From contig NZ_JASATW010000004.1 of assembly GCF_030405905.1 (NCBI RefSeq), positions 186,001-250,000 of the forward strand: a stretch of DNA of 64,000 nucleotides. The letters run 5' to 3'. Position numbers and translations under genes: made by a program. Position 1 is the stretch's first letter. Every line of letters begins with the position of its first letter. Source of the DNA: Sphaerothrix gracilis. GTDB lineage: Bacteria > Cyanobacteriota > Cyanobacteriia > Phormidesmidales > Phormidesmidaceae. The notes beneath the pieces are model-generated. The model saw only the letters and a program-made list of their open reading frames with translations. It did not search any database and was not told where the DNA came from. This document shows positions 46,476 to 55,401 of the stretch, piece after piece.

Positions 46476-47534
46476 CTATTGGCGCTTGTGATGCTGCCGC
46501 ATCGCCTTGTTTATCTGTTTCCAGCGGGCTTTGGAGTTGTGCTGAATCTGCTGATCTTGTCGTCGAGCCAGGTAGGCTTGTTCACGCTGCAGCTTTTGGT
46601 AGCTGGCTAAGCGATGAGCGCTCAGATCTCCGGTCGTTAGAGCCTGCTGTACAGCACAGCCTGGTTCTTGCTGGTGTTGGCAGTCGCGAAAGTGACAGTT
46701 AGCGGCGATCGCTTCAATGTCAGCAAAGGTTTCCTGGACGCTATCTTCTGAAGCCCAAAGCTGAATTTCTCGCAGGCCAGGGGTATCAATCAGCAGTGCC
46801 CCCGTCGGTAGCTGCCAAAGTTGGCGGTGGCTAGTGGTATGACGACCGCGACTGTCACCGACCCGGACGGCCTGAGTGGGTTGAGCCGCATGGCCTAAAA
46901 GCTGATTGGTCAAGGTAGATTTGCCGACACCGGAGGAGCCAATCAGCGCCACGGTTTTGCCGGGTTGCAAAAAGGGATTCAGGGAATCTATCCCCTGATT
47001 TTTCAGGGCACTCAGATAAATGACGGGTACGCCAAAGGCGATCGCCTCGACTGCCGCTAGCTTTTTGTCCAGGCGATCGCAGACATCAGCTTTGTTGAGC
47101 AGAATCACTGGACTGGTGCCGCTCTCCCAGGTGAGCGTGAGGTAGCGTTCAATCCGGCGCAAGTTAAAGTCATCGTCTAGGCCAGAGACGATAAATACGG
47201 TATCAATATTGGCAGCAACGACCTGAGCTTCAGTTTTGCTGCCTGCCACTTTGCGCACAACCTGACTCTGACGGGGCAGGAGGTTGTGGATAATGGCGGG
47301 TGTCGTGTCAGGCTGAATCACGACCCAGTCACCTACGGCAGGAAAATCCTGGAGCTGAGCCGCCTGATGACGAAATTTACCGCTCACGACAGCGGCGATT
47401 TCACCCTGAAGAGTGACGAGCTGGTAACGCTGTCGCTGCTCAACTAGAACTCTGCCAGCAGCAAAGCCTGGAGGGGCGATCGCGCTAAATACCTGCGCTA
47501 AGCGATCGCACCAACCAAATTGTTGCAATGTCAT
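46476..47534 (-). CDS. rsgA: Ribosome small subunit-dependent GTPase A
   Basis: 352 aa circularly permuted GTPase that checks late 30S maturation. OB-fold N-terminus (VVSGKFRH, VGDWVVIQPD), then G4 LLNKADVC, G1 GSSGVGKSTLTNQLLG and G3 DTPGLREIQLW, in the permuted order G4-G1-G3, and a C-terminal zinc site C-x4-C-x-H-x-x-E-P-G-C (CHFRDCQHQQEPGC). All features match RsgA. Confidence 0.96.
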   Translation of the reverse strand: MTLQQFGWCDRLAQVFSAIAPPGFAAGRVLVEQRQRYQLVTLQGEIAAVVSGKFRHQAAQLQDFPAVGDWVVIQPDTTPAIIHNLLPRQSQVVRKVAGSKTEAQVVAANIDTVFIVSGLDDDFNLRRIERYLTLTWESGTSPVILLNKADVCDRLDKKLAAVEAIAFGVPVIYLSALKNQGIDSLNPFLQPGKTVALIGSSGVGKSTLTNQLLGHAAQPTQAVRVGDSRGRHTTSHRQLWQLPTGALLIDTPGLREIQLWASEDSVQETFADIEAIAANCHFRDCQHQQEPGCAVQQALTTGDLSAHRLASYQKLQREQAYLARRQDQQIQHNSKARWKQINKAMRQHHKRQ

Positions 47535-47796
47535 TGGAAAATTTTCCTCAGTTAAACCTTATGTGGAGCAAGGTTTACAGAGGGGTCTAGCTAAAAGCTG
47601 GAGAGACGCCGCGCTCTGACCTTGCCCGGAGGGTGGAGTTGATGGAAATCTTTACCGACTCAGCCATAAAACGTCACCTCCCGGGTTGAAGTAAAAGCTT
47701 ATTGTCCCCAGTCTAGCTTTTGTTTTTAGAATTGCTTATTTTCACTACTAAAGTTCACGTTGCTGGAAACAGGAAGCATCCGAAGAGTGATGGATA
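47535..47796. other. Intergenic region upstream of rsgA
   Basis: About 260 bp, GC-rich in places, no ORF. It may hold the rsgA promoter (minus strand) and could extend the RNA structure at 47797-48055. I see no match to RNase P, tmRNA, SRP RNA or known riboswitch cores. Confidence 0.35.
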
Positions 47797-48055
47797 AGTC
47801 TGGGAGCACTTCCTAAAAGCTCCCAACTGCTTAGTGGTGAAGTTGTGCGGCAGTAGATGACTTACCCTAAGCAAAGTCTCCAGACTGCCTGTACAGTTTG
47901 GGGATGAGGTGTCTGTGGGTGCTGAGAACACCTACAGGCACCGCCAAGGTTTTCGAGTTCTGCGAGAGTGGGCTGCCATGTACGACAGCTTAATGAAAGA
48001 GCATAGGTGGTAAAAGCTCTGGGGTCAACCGTGACCCGTGCTGCTGTAGCATTTT
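47797..48055 (+). ncRNA. Candidate structured RNA upstream of the CocE-type hydrolase gene
   Basis: At least five complementary pairs are found in 260 bp: AGTCTGG/CCAGACT (47797-47803 with 47880-47886) enclosing TGCTTAG/CTAAGCA (47828-47834 with 47867-47873); GGTGTCTGTGGGTG with 47929-47942, 14 pairs including two G-U and loop CTGAGAA; AGAGC/GCTCT (47998-48002 with 48016-48020); and GGGTCA/TGACCC (48022-48027 with 48032-48037). It ends with TGCT/AGCA and TTTT near 48051. The order suggests a folded leader or independent RNA. No known family recognised; strand is inferred from the downstream gene. Confidence 0.4.
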
Positions 48056-48078
48056 GCTAGATTTCGTTGTGAGCCGCC

Positions 48079-49719
48079 ATGCTGCTAGTACAAAAAGAAA
48101 CGGTGTCGATGACCACCCGCGATCGCATTCGCTTAGATGCCGATGTTTATAGACCTGCCACAGAGGGCGAGTTTCCCGTCTTGCTGATGCGACAGCCCTA
48201 CGGACGGGCGATCGCCTCTACCGTGGTCTATGCCCATCCCATCTGGTACGCCGCTCAGGGTTACATTGTGGTGATTCAGGACGTGCGCGGACGCGGCACT
48301 TCAGAGGGCGAGTTTCGCCTGTTTGCGACTGAAGTGGCTGATGGGGAAGACACGGTAAACTGGGCAGCGCAGCTTCCCGGCAGCACCGGACAGGTGGGTA
48401 TGTATGGCTTTTCCTACCAGGGCATGACCCAGCTCTACGCGGCTGCGGCCAAGCCGCCTGCACTCAAAGCGATCGCCCCGGCAATGGTAGGCTACGACCT
48501 CTATGCCGACTGGGCCTATGAAAATGGGGCACTGTGCTTACAAGCAGGGTTAGGCTGGGCGCTGCAGCTAGCGGCAGAAACGGCGCGGCTGCGCGGTGAA
48601 GCAGCAGCTTACCAAAAGCTGTATGCCGCCGCTCGCAACTTACCCCTGAACGAGACGCTGCCTGCCCGACCGCAAATCCTCTCAGAGCTGGCCCCAGACT
48701 CCTTTTTCCACGACTGGCTAGATCACCCCCAGCCTGATGCCTACTGGGCAGGACTGAAGCCCCAGCTTGCAGCGGTTAAACTGCCTATGCTGCACGTAGG
48801 CGGCTGGTTTGACCCCTATTTGCGGGGAGATGTGCGTCTGTTTCAGGCGATGCAGGACAGAGCGCCTCAGCACTTTTGGGTTGGTCCTTGGGGACATATT
48901 CCCTGGGGACGCATCGCGGGCGATCGCGACTTTGGCCCCGCTGCCGCTAGTCCCATCGATCGTCTGCAAATTCGCTGGTTTAATCACTTTTTAAAGGGTG
49001 AAGAGACTGGGCTGCTGGCGGAAGCACCCGTTTGTCTATTTGAAATGGGAACAAATCGGTGGCGTCAGTTTGCCGCTTGGCCTGGAGGTAAGGAAGCGAC
49101 TTTTTACCTCAGCAGCAGCGGTCTGGCCGGAATGCGTGAGGATGATGGGCAGCTAGTTGAGGGTAATAGCCTGACTGAGTCAGTCACAGACGTCATTGTG
49201 CATGATCCTTGGCGTCCGGTGCCTTCTCTGGGCGGTCATGCTGGCATTCCGGCTGGCTCTTTTGAGCGATCGCTGATAGATAACCGCAGCGATGTTCTGA
49301 CTTACACCACGCCGACTCTAAATTCAGACCTGCACGTTGTTGGCGAGGTCGTAGCCGAGATTCACTGCGCCGTGGATGCTCCCAGCTTTGATCTTTGCGC
49401 CATTTTGTCTGAGGTAGATGCTTTAGGACAGGTTTATAACCTGACTCAGGGCTATGGCCGCTTTGAGTCGGCTGAGACGAACTTGACCCTGCCGCAAACA
49501 TGCAGGCTAGTTCTTCAGCCCACCTGCTTTTGTATTCCTGCCGGAAATGCTTTGCGCCTGAGCCTGAGCGCTGCCTGCTTCCCTGCCTATGCCGTCAATC
49601 CAGGTACTGGGGCCACAGCAGGCGCAAGCCGTCTGATTGAGTCGCAGATGATAACGCTAGCGATCGCCTCTGGCGGTGAGCGCGATTCCAAGATTCAGCT
49701 AGCAAGTTTTGAAGTCTAG
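48079..49719 (+). CDS. CocE/NonD family hydrolase (X-Pro dipeptidyl-peptidase S15 type)
   Basis: 546 aa alpha/beta hydrolase. RIRLDADVYRP and LMRQPYGR at the start, oxyanion region YIVVIQDVRGRGTSEGEF, nucleophile Ser in GMYGFSYQGMTQ (G-x-S-x-x-G), then LPMLHVGGWFDPYL containing the likely Asp, and FWVGPWGHIPWG with the His. The C-terminal third is the jelly-roll PepX_C domain. Family members hydrolyse esters, amides or acyl-amino compounds such as cocaine; here the substrate is unknown. No signal peptide is seen. Confidence 0.9.
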   Translation: MLLVQKETVSMTTRDRIRLDADVYRPATEGEFPVLLMRQPYGRAIASTVVYAHPIWYAAQGYIVVIQDVRGRGTSEGEFRLFATEVADGEDTVNWAAQLPGSTGQVGMYGFSYQGMTQLYAAAAKPPALKAIAPAMVGYDLYADWAYENGALCLQAGLGWALQLAAETARLRGEAAAYQKLYAAARNLPLNETLPARPQILSELAPDSFFHDWLDHPQPDAYWAGLKPQLAAVKLPMLHVGGWFDPYLRGDVRLFQAMQDRAPQHFWVGPWGHIPWGRIAGDRDFGPAAASPIDRLQIRWFNHFLKGEETGLLAEAPVCLFEMGTNRWRQFAAWPGGKEATFYLSSSGLAGMREDDGQLVEGNSLTESVTDVIVHDPWRPVPSLGGHAGIPAGSFERSLIDNRSDVLTYTTPTLNSDLHVVGEVVAEIHCAVDAPSFDLCAILSEVDALGQVYNLTQGYGRFESAETNLTLPQTCRLVLQPTCFCIPAGNALRLSLSAACFPAYAVNPGTGATAGASRLIESQMITLAIASGGERDSKIQLASFEV

Positions 49720-50361
49720 CCCAAGTCAGGCAATCTTGACTTAATCTTTTATTGCAAAAACGCTTCACAATATCTTTAGCCAGCGTTCACTTTAGCTTCA
49801 CAAAAAATGGTGCAGCTATATGGTTTATGACCCTCTGAAGCCTGCAATATCAAGGCTTTAGCTGTATTAGAGAACACAGATTAAAAAAAATATTAAGCAA
49901 GCAAGATTATCCGATTATGGAAGCTTATACTTATCCATACGGTAATCACTGAGATACTTACAGACTTCAGGAATTGATCGTCGCAGTATCAAACACCTTT
50001 TCAGGAATCGCAATCAGCTCTCCTTAGAGCTTTTCAGATTCAACCGTATTCGGATAGGATTAAATCCGACTTGGAAAAACAACAAGACTTGGAGGTTTTT
50101 AGCAAACTGCTTGAAATTAGTCACTTCAAAATGAAGCAGTTTCAGATATTGAAAGGGCTTAGCAAGTTTGGGGAAACCTGCTAAGCCTCTACAAAGTCAA
50201 ATCTGAAAGCTTCAGCCTTTGAATTTGTAGCTCACACATTTATGGGCTGAGTTGGTTGGCTTTTGGGGAAAAGCCTGCCAAACATCCTTCTTCGACTGAA
50301 CCTTCTGCTAGCTCAACTGTCGTTAAGATGCTGCCTCATATTGAGTCAGTAACTCAATCTC
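49720..50361. other. Intergenic region with several hairpins before the di-heme peroxidase gene
   Basis: 642 bp, AT-rich, no credible ORF. AACTGCTT/AAGCAGTT (50105-50112 with 50134-50141), then a 32-nt near-perfect hairpin GGCTTAGCA-A-GTTT-GGGG-AAAC-C-TGCTAAGCC (50156-50187), broken by one A/C mismatch. Also TCGGAT/ATCCGA near 50054-50073. These could be an mRNA leader or a small RNA. Confidence 0.45.
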
Positions 50362-52641
50362 ATGCCTAATTATATTCTCGTAGCGTCAGCGGGCATCCCT
50401 CTAGCGATAGGGATCTTATGGGCGACTACTCCTTCTAGACGCTTCTTTCAAAAATTAGTTCCCAAATTGGGGGGACTGGGAACACCCTCGTTTGTAGCCT
50501 TTAAGAATTTGCTAAGGCGACGGTTTCGGATTCAGCGAACTCTGTCTGTCGCAATGCTTATTATTGCTGTAATTGCTGCTGGGCAAGCGGCTTCAGCCCA
50601 GATAGAAACCGATTCTCTACAGCCACTTAGTCACGCAGTTGTTCCTAAACCCAGTAACCTCAGGAATTTTGTGAAGAACGAAGAGGCCCTAGTGAGGCTA
50701 GGAAAAGCCTTATTCTGGGATATCCAAATTGGTTCAGATGGCAAAACTTCCTGCGCTAGCTGCCACTTTCATGCCGGAGCTGACAACCGTTCCCGTAATC
50801 AGCTCAGTCCAGGACTGCTCCAGGTGGCTCGTACAGATGAAACTAGGGAAGACGGGGAATTTGTTGAAAATCCTGATACGACAGTTCAGCTCGGCGGGCT
50901 GAACTATCAGCTCAAGCCCCGTGACTTTCCTTTCCACAAGCTATCTAATCCTAATCGACGCGGTTCTACAGTCCTAGCAGATACCAATGATGTCGCCTCT
51001 TCGCAAGGGGTACACAACAGCATCTTTGATCAGCAGACGGGAGAGTCTACCCCCGAACCGGATGAGGTGTTTAACATTCATGGCATCAATGTGCGCAAGG
51101 TTGAACCGCGCAATACGCCGAGCGTGATTAATGCAGTTTTCAATTTCCGTAACTTTTGGGATGGCCGCGCTCAAGAGAATTTCAACGGCGTAAATCCCTT
51201 TGGTAAGCGCGATTCTAGTGCAGTCGTGCTGAAGCGATCGCGTGAAGGAGAGCTGGAACCAACTCAGATTAGCCTCAACAATTCTTCCTTGGCTTCTCAG
51301 GCCGTTGGTCCGCCAATCAGCGCTTTTGAAATGTCTGCCGAAGGCCGCACCTTTTCTGATATTGGCCGCCGTGCTCGTAAGCGCCGCGCCAAAGCCGCCA
51401 CTCGAATGCTCAGTCTGCGACCTCTGGCGAAGCAAGCTGTAGCCTCTGATGATAGCGTGCTGGGGCCTATCAGCAGGGAGCTTAAAAATGGCCTAAACGT
51501 CAACTATCGCCGCCTCATCCGGGATGCTTTCCGTAACAAGTGGTGGAACAGTGACACATTAGTGGCCTTGAATGATGAAGGCGATATCACTTTCGTAGAC
51601 GGTAAGCCGCTCAATCAGGCCGCCCCCAATGAATTCTCTCAAATGGAGTTCAACTTCTCACTCTTCTTTGGCTTGGCCGTACAAGCCTATGAAGCGACGC
51701 TGATTTCAGATGACACCCCTGTCGATCGCTATCTTGCCGGCGACAGCAGCGCCCTCACCCGCAGCGAGATTCGCGGTATGGAAGTGTTTGAAACCAAGGG
51801 TAAGTGCATTAGCTGCCATGCCGGACCAGAACTGACTAAAGCCTCTGTCGCCAATGTCAAGAACCAGCCTTTAGAACGGATGGTGATGGCTAACGATCGC
51901 GTTGCGGTCTATGACAACGGTTTCTACAACATCGGGGTGCGTCCGACGACGGAAGACCTAGGGGTGGGGGGCAAAGATCCCTTTGGTAATCCTTTGTCAA
52001 TGACTAAGCTAGAACAGCAGCAAGGACGGCCTTTCCCGGTTGTACCAGGTGAAGATCCAGCTCCCACTAGGCGGCTGCGGCCCAATGAGCGCACCGCTGT
52101 CAATGGTGCTTTCAAAACGCCGGGTCTGCGTAACATTGCTCTTACCGCCCCTTACTTCCATAATGGCGGGCAGCTCACTCTAGAGCAGGTAGTTGATTTC
52201 TACAACCGCGGCGGTGACTTCAGAAACAACCGCGATCGCGATCCTGACATTGAGCGCTTAGGGCTTACCAATCGCGAGAAGAAGGATCTGGTGGCCTTCA
52301 TGGAAGCTCTCACAGACGAACGGGTGATATACGATCGCGCCCCCTTTGATCACCCAGAACTGCCCTTGCCTAATGGTCAGCGGGGGAATGAAAGTGCCGT
52401 CAAAGATAACGATGGCGACGGTCAGGCTGAAGATCGCAAGGTCGTGCTGCCAGCAGTGGGCAAGAACGGTTGGACAGGCAGTCCCAACTTCCTCAATCAG
52501 CCCATTCCGGTGCGGACATCAGCCACTATTGAACCAACGGTAGATCCTTCGCCGCTAGGCGGCGGCATCAGTCCGCAAGATGCCAACTGCCCAGCCGGCA
52601 CTACCTACGTTGCGCTACCCGGTGGCTATATCTGTCAGTAG
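50362..52641 (+). CDS. Di-heme cytochrome c peroxidase family protein (MauG/CcpA type), extended
   Basis: 759 aa, about twice the length of ordinary bacterial CCPs. Two heme c sites: CASCH (131-135) and CISCH (482-486). LGKALFWD before the first and FKTPGLRNIALTAPYFHNGG after the second are typical. A cleavable or anchoring hydrophobic segment lies at about 60-79 (ending AASAQ) behind RRRFRIQR, while residues 5-21 are also hydrophobic; the true start may be later than the ATG used. A ~130-residue stretch between the hemes contains a very Arg/Lys-rich patch near residues 335-345. Family members reduce H2O2 or oxidise proteins and ions in the periplasm. Its substrate is unknown. The IS1-interrupted secreted protein follows. 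Confidence 0.85.
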   Translation: MPNYILVASAGIPLAIGILWATTPSRRFFQKLVPKLGGLGTPSFVAFKNLLRRRFRIQRTLSVAMLIIAVIAAGQAASAQIETDSLQPLSHAVVPKPSNLRNFVKNEEALVRLGKALFWDIQIGSDGKTSCASCHFHAGADNRSRNQLSPGLLQVARTDETREDGEFVENPDTTVQLGGLNYQLKPRDFPFHKLSNPNRRGSTVLADTNDVASSQGVHNSIFDQQTGESTPEPDEVFNIHGINVRKVEPRNTPSVINAVFNFRNFWDGRAQENFNGVNPFGKRDSSAVVLKRSREGELEPTQISLNNSSLASQAVGPPISAFEMSAEGRTFSDIGRRARKRRAKAATRMLSLRPLAKQAVASDDSVLGPISRELKNGLNVNYRRLIRDAFRNKWWNSDTLVALNDEGDITFVDGKPLNQAAPNEFSQMEFNFSLFFGLAVQAYEATLISDDTPVDRYLAGDSSALTRSEIRGMEVFETKGKCISCHAGPELTKASVANVKNQPLERMVMANDRVAVYDNGFYNIGVRPTTEDLGVGGKDPFGNPLSMTKLEQQQGRPFPVVPGEDPAPTRRLRPNERTAVNGAFKTPGLRNIALTAPYFHNGGQLTLEQVVDFYNRGGDFRNNRDRDPDIERLGLTNREKKDLVAFMEALTDERVIYDRAPFDHPELPLPNGQRGNESAVKDNDGDGQAEDRKVVLPAVGKNGWTGSPNFLNQPIPVRTSATIEPTVDPSPLGGGISPQDANCPAGTTYVALPGGYICQ

Positions 52642-52683
52642 CGCTGAGTCAAAAAGCTATAGAGTTCTGTTGCTTGAACCCAA

Positions 52684-52725
52684 GTGGGAATTGATCTCGG
52701 AACCTATCGGAGATCAATTCCCCAC
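52684..52725 (+). terminator. Hairpin after the di-heme peroxidase gene
   Basis: GTGGGAATTGATCTC (52684-52698) pairs with 52710-52725 over 15 pairs with one bulged base, 43 bp after the stop, followed by a T-rich stretch (CTTTCAAACTTTT). Confidence 0.75.
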
Positions 52726-52814
52726 CGCTAGCTTTCAAACTTTTACTCCAGAGTCTTGAACGGTAACGCTTCACGTTTCAATTGAGGAAACACAATGAAC
52801 ATCATCAAAACAGC

Positions 52815-53573
52815 TTGGCGTTGCATAATTAAAAGATGAATTAGAGGGAATCTGCGATGCAATGTCCAGAGTGCGGAGCCACTCACATCCGTAAGAACGG
52901 TAAGAGAAAAGGTAAGCAAAATCACATCTGCGTCGCCTGCGGTCGTCAGTTCATCGACACCTACGAACCTCACCGAGGCTACTCAGATGACGTCAGAGGC
53001 GAATGTCTCAAGATGTATCTCAACGGTTCTGGCTTCAGGGCCATCGAGCGAGTCAAAGGAGTTCATCATACGACCGTGATTACCTGGGTCAAGCAAGTAG
53101 GCCAACGCCTTCCAGAGGCTTACGACCCTCAAACAACCCCAGAGGTCGGCGAACTCGACGAATTGGAAACCTTTGTAGGCTCAAAAAAACAAAATTTGGC
53201 TGTGGACGGCTGTTGACCATTTCAAAAAGGGGATTTTAGGGTGGGTCCTGGGTGACCATAGTGCTGAAACCTTTGCTCCACTCTGGCAAATCGTGGCTGG
53301 CTGGAACTGCTATTTCTACGTCACTGATGGCTGGTCAGTCTATCCAACCTTCATTCCTGATGGCGATCAGATTGTCTGCAAGACCTACATGACTCGAGTG
53401 GAAGGCGAAAACACCCGATTGCGGCACTATCTGGCTCGGCTGCATCGCAAAACGCTTTGTTACTCGAAGTCCGTAGACATGCTGGCTCACTCTGTCCGAT
53501 TGTTACTTCACTACCTCAAGTTTGACGATGTTCCAGTGCCTCCAAGATTCATCTCTTGATTCAGCAACGCCAA
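52815..53573 (+). mobile_element. IS1-family insertion sequence, 759 bp
   Basis: Terminal inverted repeats: left TTGGCGTTGC (52815-52824) and its exact complement GCAACGCCAA at the right end (53564-53573), with further similarity inward (GATGAAT in both). The direct repeat CAGC flanks it at 52811-52814 and 53574-53577, shorter than the 8-9 bp usual for IS1. Length and encoded transposase fit the IS1 family, which is common in cyanobacteria. Confidence 0.9.
52857..53559 (+). pseudogene. IS1 transposase, frameshifted at an A7 run
   Basis: First frame 52857-53216 (119 aa) holds the InsA-type zinc ribbon (CPECGATHIRKNGKRKGKQ, C-x-x-C) and helix-turn-helix ending ELDELETFVGSKK. After the run of seven A at 53183-53189 the correct continuation (KIWLWTAVDHFKKG, YFYVTDGWSVYP, RVEGENTRLRHYLARLHRK, the DDE-type core) is in another frame, to TGA at 53557-53559. 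In related elements I recall GSKKNKIWLW here, so two A residues seem lost. The shift needed is +1/-2, not the classical IS1 -1, so this is either decay or slippage on the A run. Confidence 0.85.
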
Positions 53574-54449
53574 CAGCTTTAGGGACTGCTCTAATCTCTG
53601 CTGTTACAGTAGGACTGATCCCTGCTTCAGCTCAGGTAGAGCCTGTAATCAGTGAAATAGAAGGCCCTTTGCAGAATGTGCGAGTCAATCAGCGAGAACT
53701 GAGGGTGATGAATATCACGATTAAGGTTCCTGAAGGAACTCCCATTAATTCGCCTACGGCAGAGCTATCTTTTGAAGATCTCAACGCTTTACCGAGACTG
53801 CCCGGTCGCAACCGAGATGGGTTTGAAGGCGGTACTGCCATCGTGATCGGTACACCTGATCCCAATGATCCAAACGCCATTATTGCTGACGATGTTTTCG
53901 TAGAACCGGCAGAAAACGTCGTCCTCGGCACGGTTGGCCCAGGATTGTCAACCATTCTAGATGTGCCTGTGGTGTTCTTAACCGATTCCCGCATTCCTAG
54001 CACAGCAATTAATTCATTCGGCTTTGAGATCGATCCGGCTGATGTCCAAGGTGGTGAGTTTGGTGGTGTTGAGGGTTACTTTGCTGGCGGTACGTTGTAT
54101 GTTCACACCGCTGAGGTTGACGGTCCCATTCCGCCAGCTAGCAATCCCGATCAGCCTCAGGTTTCTGTACTGCGAGTGCGCTGCGATCCCGGTGGTCGTA
54201 TTGAAGTACGTGGCGGCGCTTATGTGCCTAGCGGCAATGCCAATAATACGATTGTGGTGCGCAATCTCGACACCCGCACCAACTTTGGCAGTACCCAAGC
54301 TGAACCTGATGAAGAAGGATCACCTCAGTTTGGTGAATATCGTTTCCGCGAAGATGTAGAAACTTGTCCCAACCGCATCCGGGTAATTATGCGCGTGCCA
54401 GGACAGCGAAATCCGCGAGTAAACGTCAACCTCTAATCGGTCATAGACA

Positions 54450-54488
54450 GTACGTGGAGGAAGTCTGAGAGATCGTTCTTCCACGTAC
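54450..54488 (+). terminator. Hairpin after the interrupted secreted-protein gene
   Basis: GTACGTGGA / TCCACGTAC, nine pairs with a 21-nt loop, 13 bp after the stop. Confidence 0.6.
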
Positions 54489-54545
54489 AACCGCGATCGC
54501 CCTGTAGCTTACAAAAATTTGCCACTAGTCAAGTTCAACAGAGCT

Positions 54546-55130
54546 ATGCAGCTTATCCCATATCGCCCCCCGGTCATTGCGCTCTGCCTCTACGTGGTTG
54601 GAGCCGCGATCGCTATTGGCATCCGCGCTCTGCCCGTAAGCGCCCGCCCTTCCCCAGAAGAGTTTCTCAATCCTGGTGCTGTCGCGCCAGATTATCGCTG
54701 GCAAATTCAGCAGGCAGTTTGTTTACAGAACTGGGAAGCTGCTATTCAAACAGCATCGGCTTTGCTGTTAACGGCGGATCTTTCGGCGCTAGAGCGATCG
54801 CAGCTTTTACGCGATCGCCAGCAGTGGATTTACCATCATCGTCTCCAGATGCGCTCAGCCCTGGCCGAAGGCTGTGAGCAGGTGCTGGCTACTCCCTCGT
54901 TGCCCCCAACAGAGTCGGCAGTCAGTAATTTTTCGACAACCTCTAATGGGTTTGACTGGAATCGAGAAATTCAGGGGCTGCAATCTCAGATTCAGCAACA
55001 AAACGTTACGGCATCGGCTGCTCCCCCGGTGGCTAGCATCACGCTGCCTCGACGGGGGAATTTGCTCTCTGGCGATCGCCGCCAAGGCTCTCGCCGCTGT
55101 CAGAGTCGCCTTTCCCTTTGTGAACGGTGA
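54546..55130 (+). CDS. Hypothetical protein with N-terminal membrane anchor or signal
   Basis: 194 aa from the ATG at 54546 (the frame is open to TTG 54519). A hydrophobic stretch (about residues 9-28, PVIALCLYVVGAAIAIGI) looks like a signal anchor. The outside part has helical PDYRWQIQQAVCLQNWEAAIQTA, resembling a solitary TPR-like helix pair, then a Ser/Thr/Gln-rich tail ending in an Arg-rich stretch. No family recognised. Part of the export-rich region around it. Confidence 0.55.
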   Translation: MQLIPYRPPVIALCLYVVGAAIAIGIRALPVSARPSPEEFLNPGAVAPDYRWQIQQAVCLQNWEAAIQTASALLLTADLSALERSQLLRDRQQWIYHHRLQMRSALAEGCEQVLATPSLPPTESAVSNFSTTSNGFDWNREIQGLQSQIQQQNVTASAAPPVASITLPRRGNLLSGDRRQGSRRCQSRLSLCER

Positions 55131-55137
55131 GTCTGAC

Positions 55138-55171
55138 AAAAAAAGCCTCAGCTCCAGAGTAGGGCTGAGGC
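55138..55171 (-). terminator. Hairpin with T tract (minus strand)
   Basis: GCCTCAGC (55145-55152) / GCTGAGGC (55164-55171) preceded on the + strand by seven A, i.e. followed by seven T on the minus strand. Ends minus-strand transcription between convergent genes; it also may cap the + strand gene ending at 55130. Confidence 0.75.
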
Positions 55172-55298
55172 ACAGTTACATCATCATCTTGAGATATAAC
55201 GAATTTGAGACGAAAACCGCAAATGACGCTTTGTAAAAGTTAACTAACTTTTATGTACTTATGAGTTGTGGTTAAAAAAAATTAGGCTTAGTAATGAA

Positions 55299-55329
55299 AA
55301 ACCGTCTGAGATTAAGTTTCAGACGGTTT
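55299..55329. terminator. Terminator hairpin after the small secreted-protein gene
   Basis: AAACCGTCTGA / TCAGACGGTTT, 11 perfect pairs with a 9-nt loop, 72 bp past the stop of the minus-strand gene at 55402. A T-rich stretch follows on the minus strand. Confidence 0.8.
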
Positions 55330-55401
55330 CTTTCAAGTTAAGTATTAGCAATTTGTCAGCGCTGCGGCTAATGCAAAAAAGACGCGGCGTTAAACTGCGG
55401 T

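Larger units (their letters stand above)
52795..54436 (+). pseudogene. Secreted-protein gene interrupted by an IS1-family insertion
   Basis: ATG AAC ATC ATC AAA ACA GC at 52795-52814 has GAGG seven bases upstream, and the frame resumes after the IS at 53578. Joining the two sides gives MNIIKTALGTALISAVTV, then GLIPASAQVEP: an uninterrupted Sec signal peptide and a mature part of about 265 aa (frame 53578-54436). The mature protein is acidic and beta-rich, with segments PLQNVRVNQRELRVMNI and VRVIMRVPGQ that recall DUF5666-like surface domains. No function known. Because the insertion is within the signal-peptide codons, a downstream start (TTG 53522) could give only a non-exported product. Confidence 0.85.

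Noticed and set aside
47922..47932. CTGAGA-x-ACC resembling a TPP riboswitch core
   Set aside because: It is the loop of a 14-bp stem and the rest of the TPP consensus is absent; the downstream gene is not a thiamine gene.
53522..53577. TTG at 53522 as true start of the secreted-protein gene
   Set aside because: These codons are IS1 sequence; the original ATG, ribosome binding site and signal peptide lie on the other side of the element.
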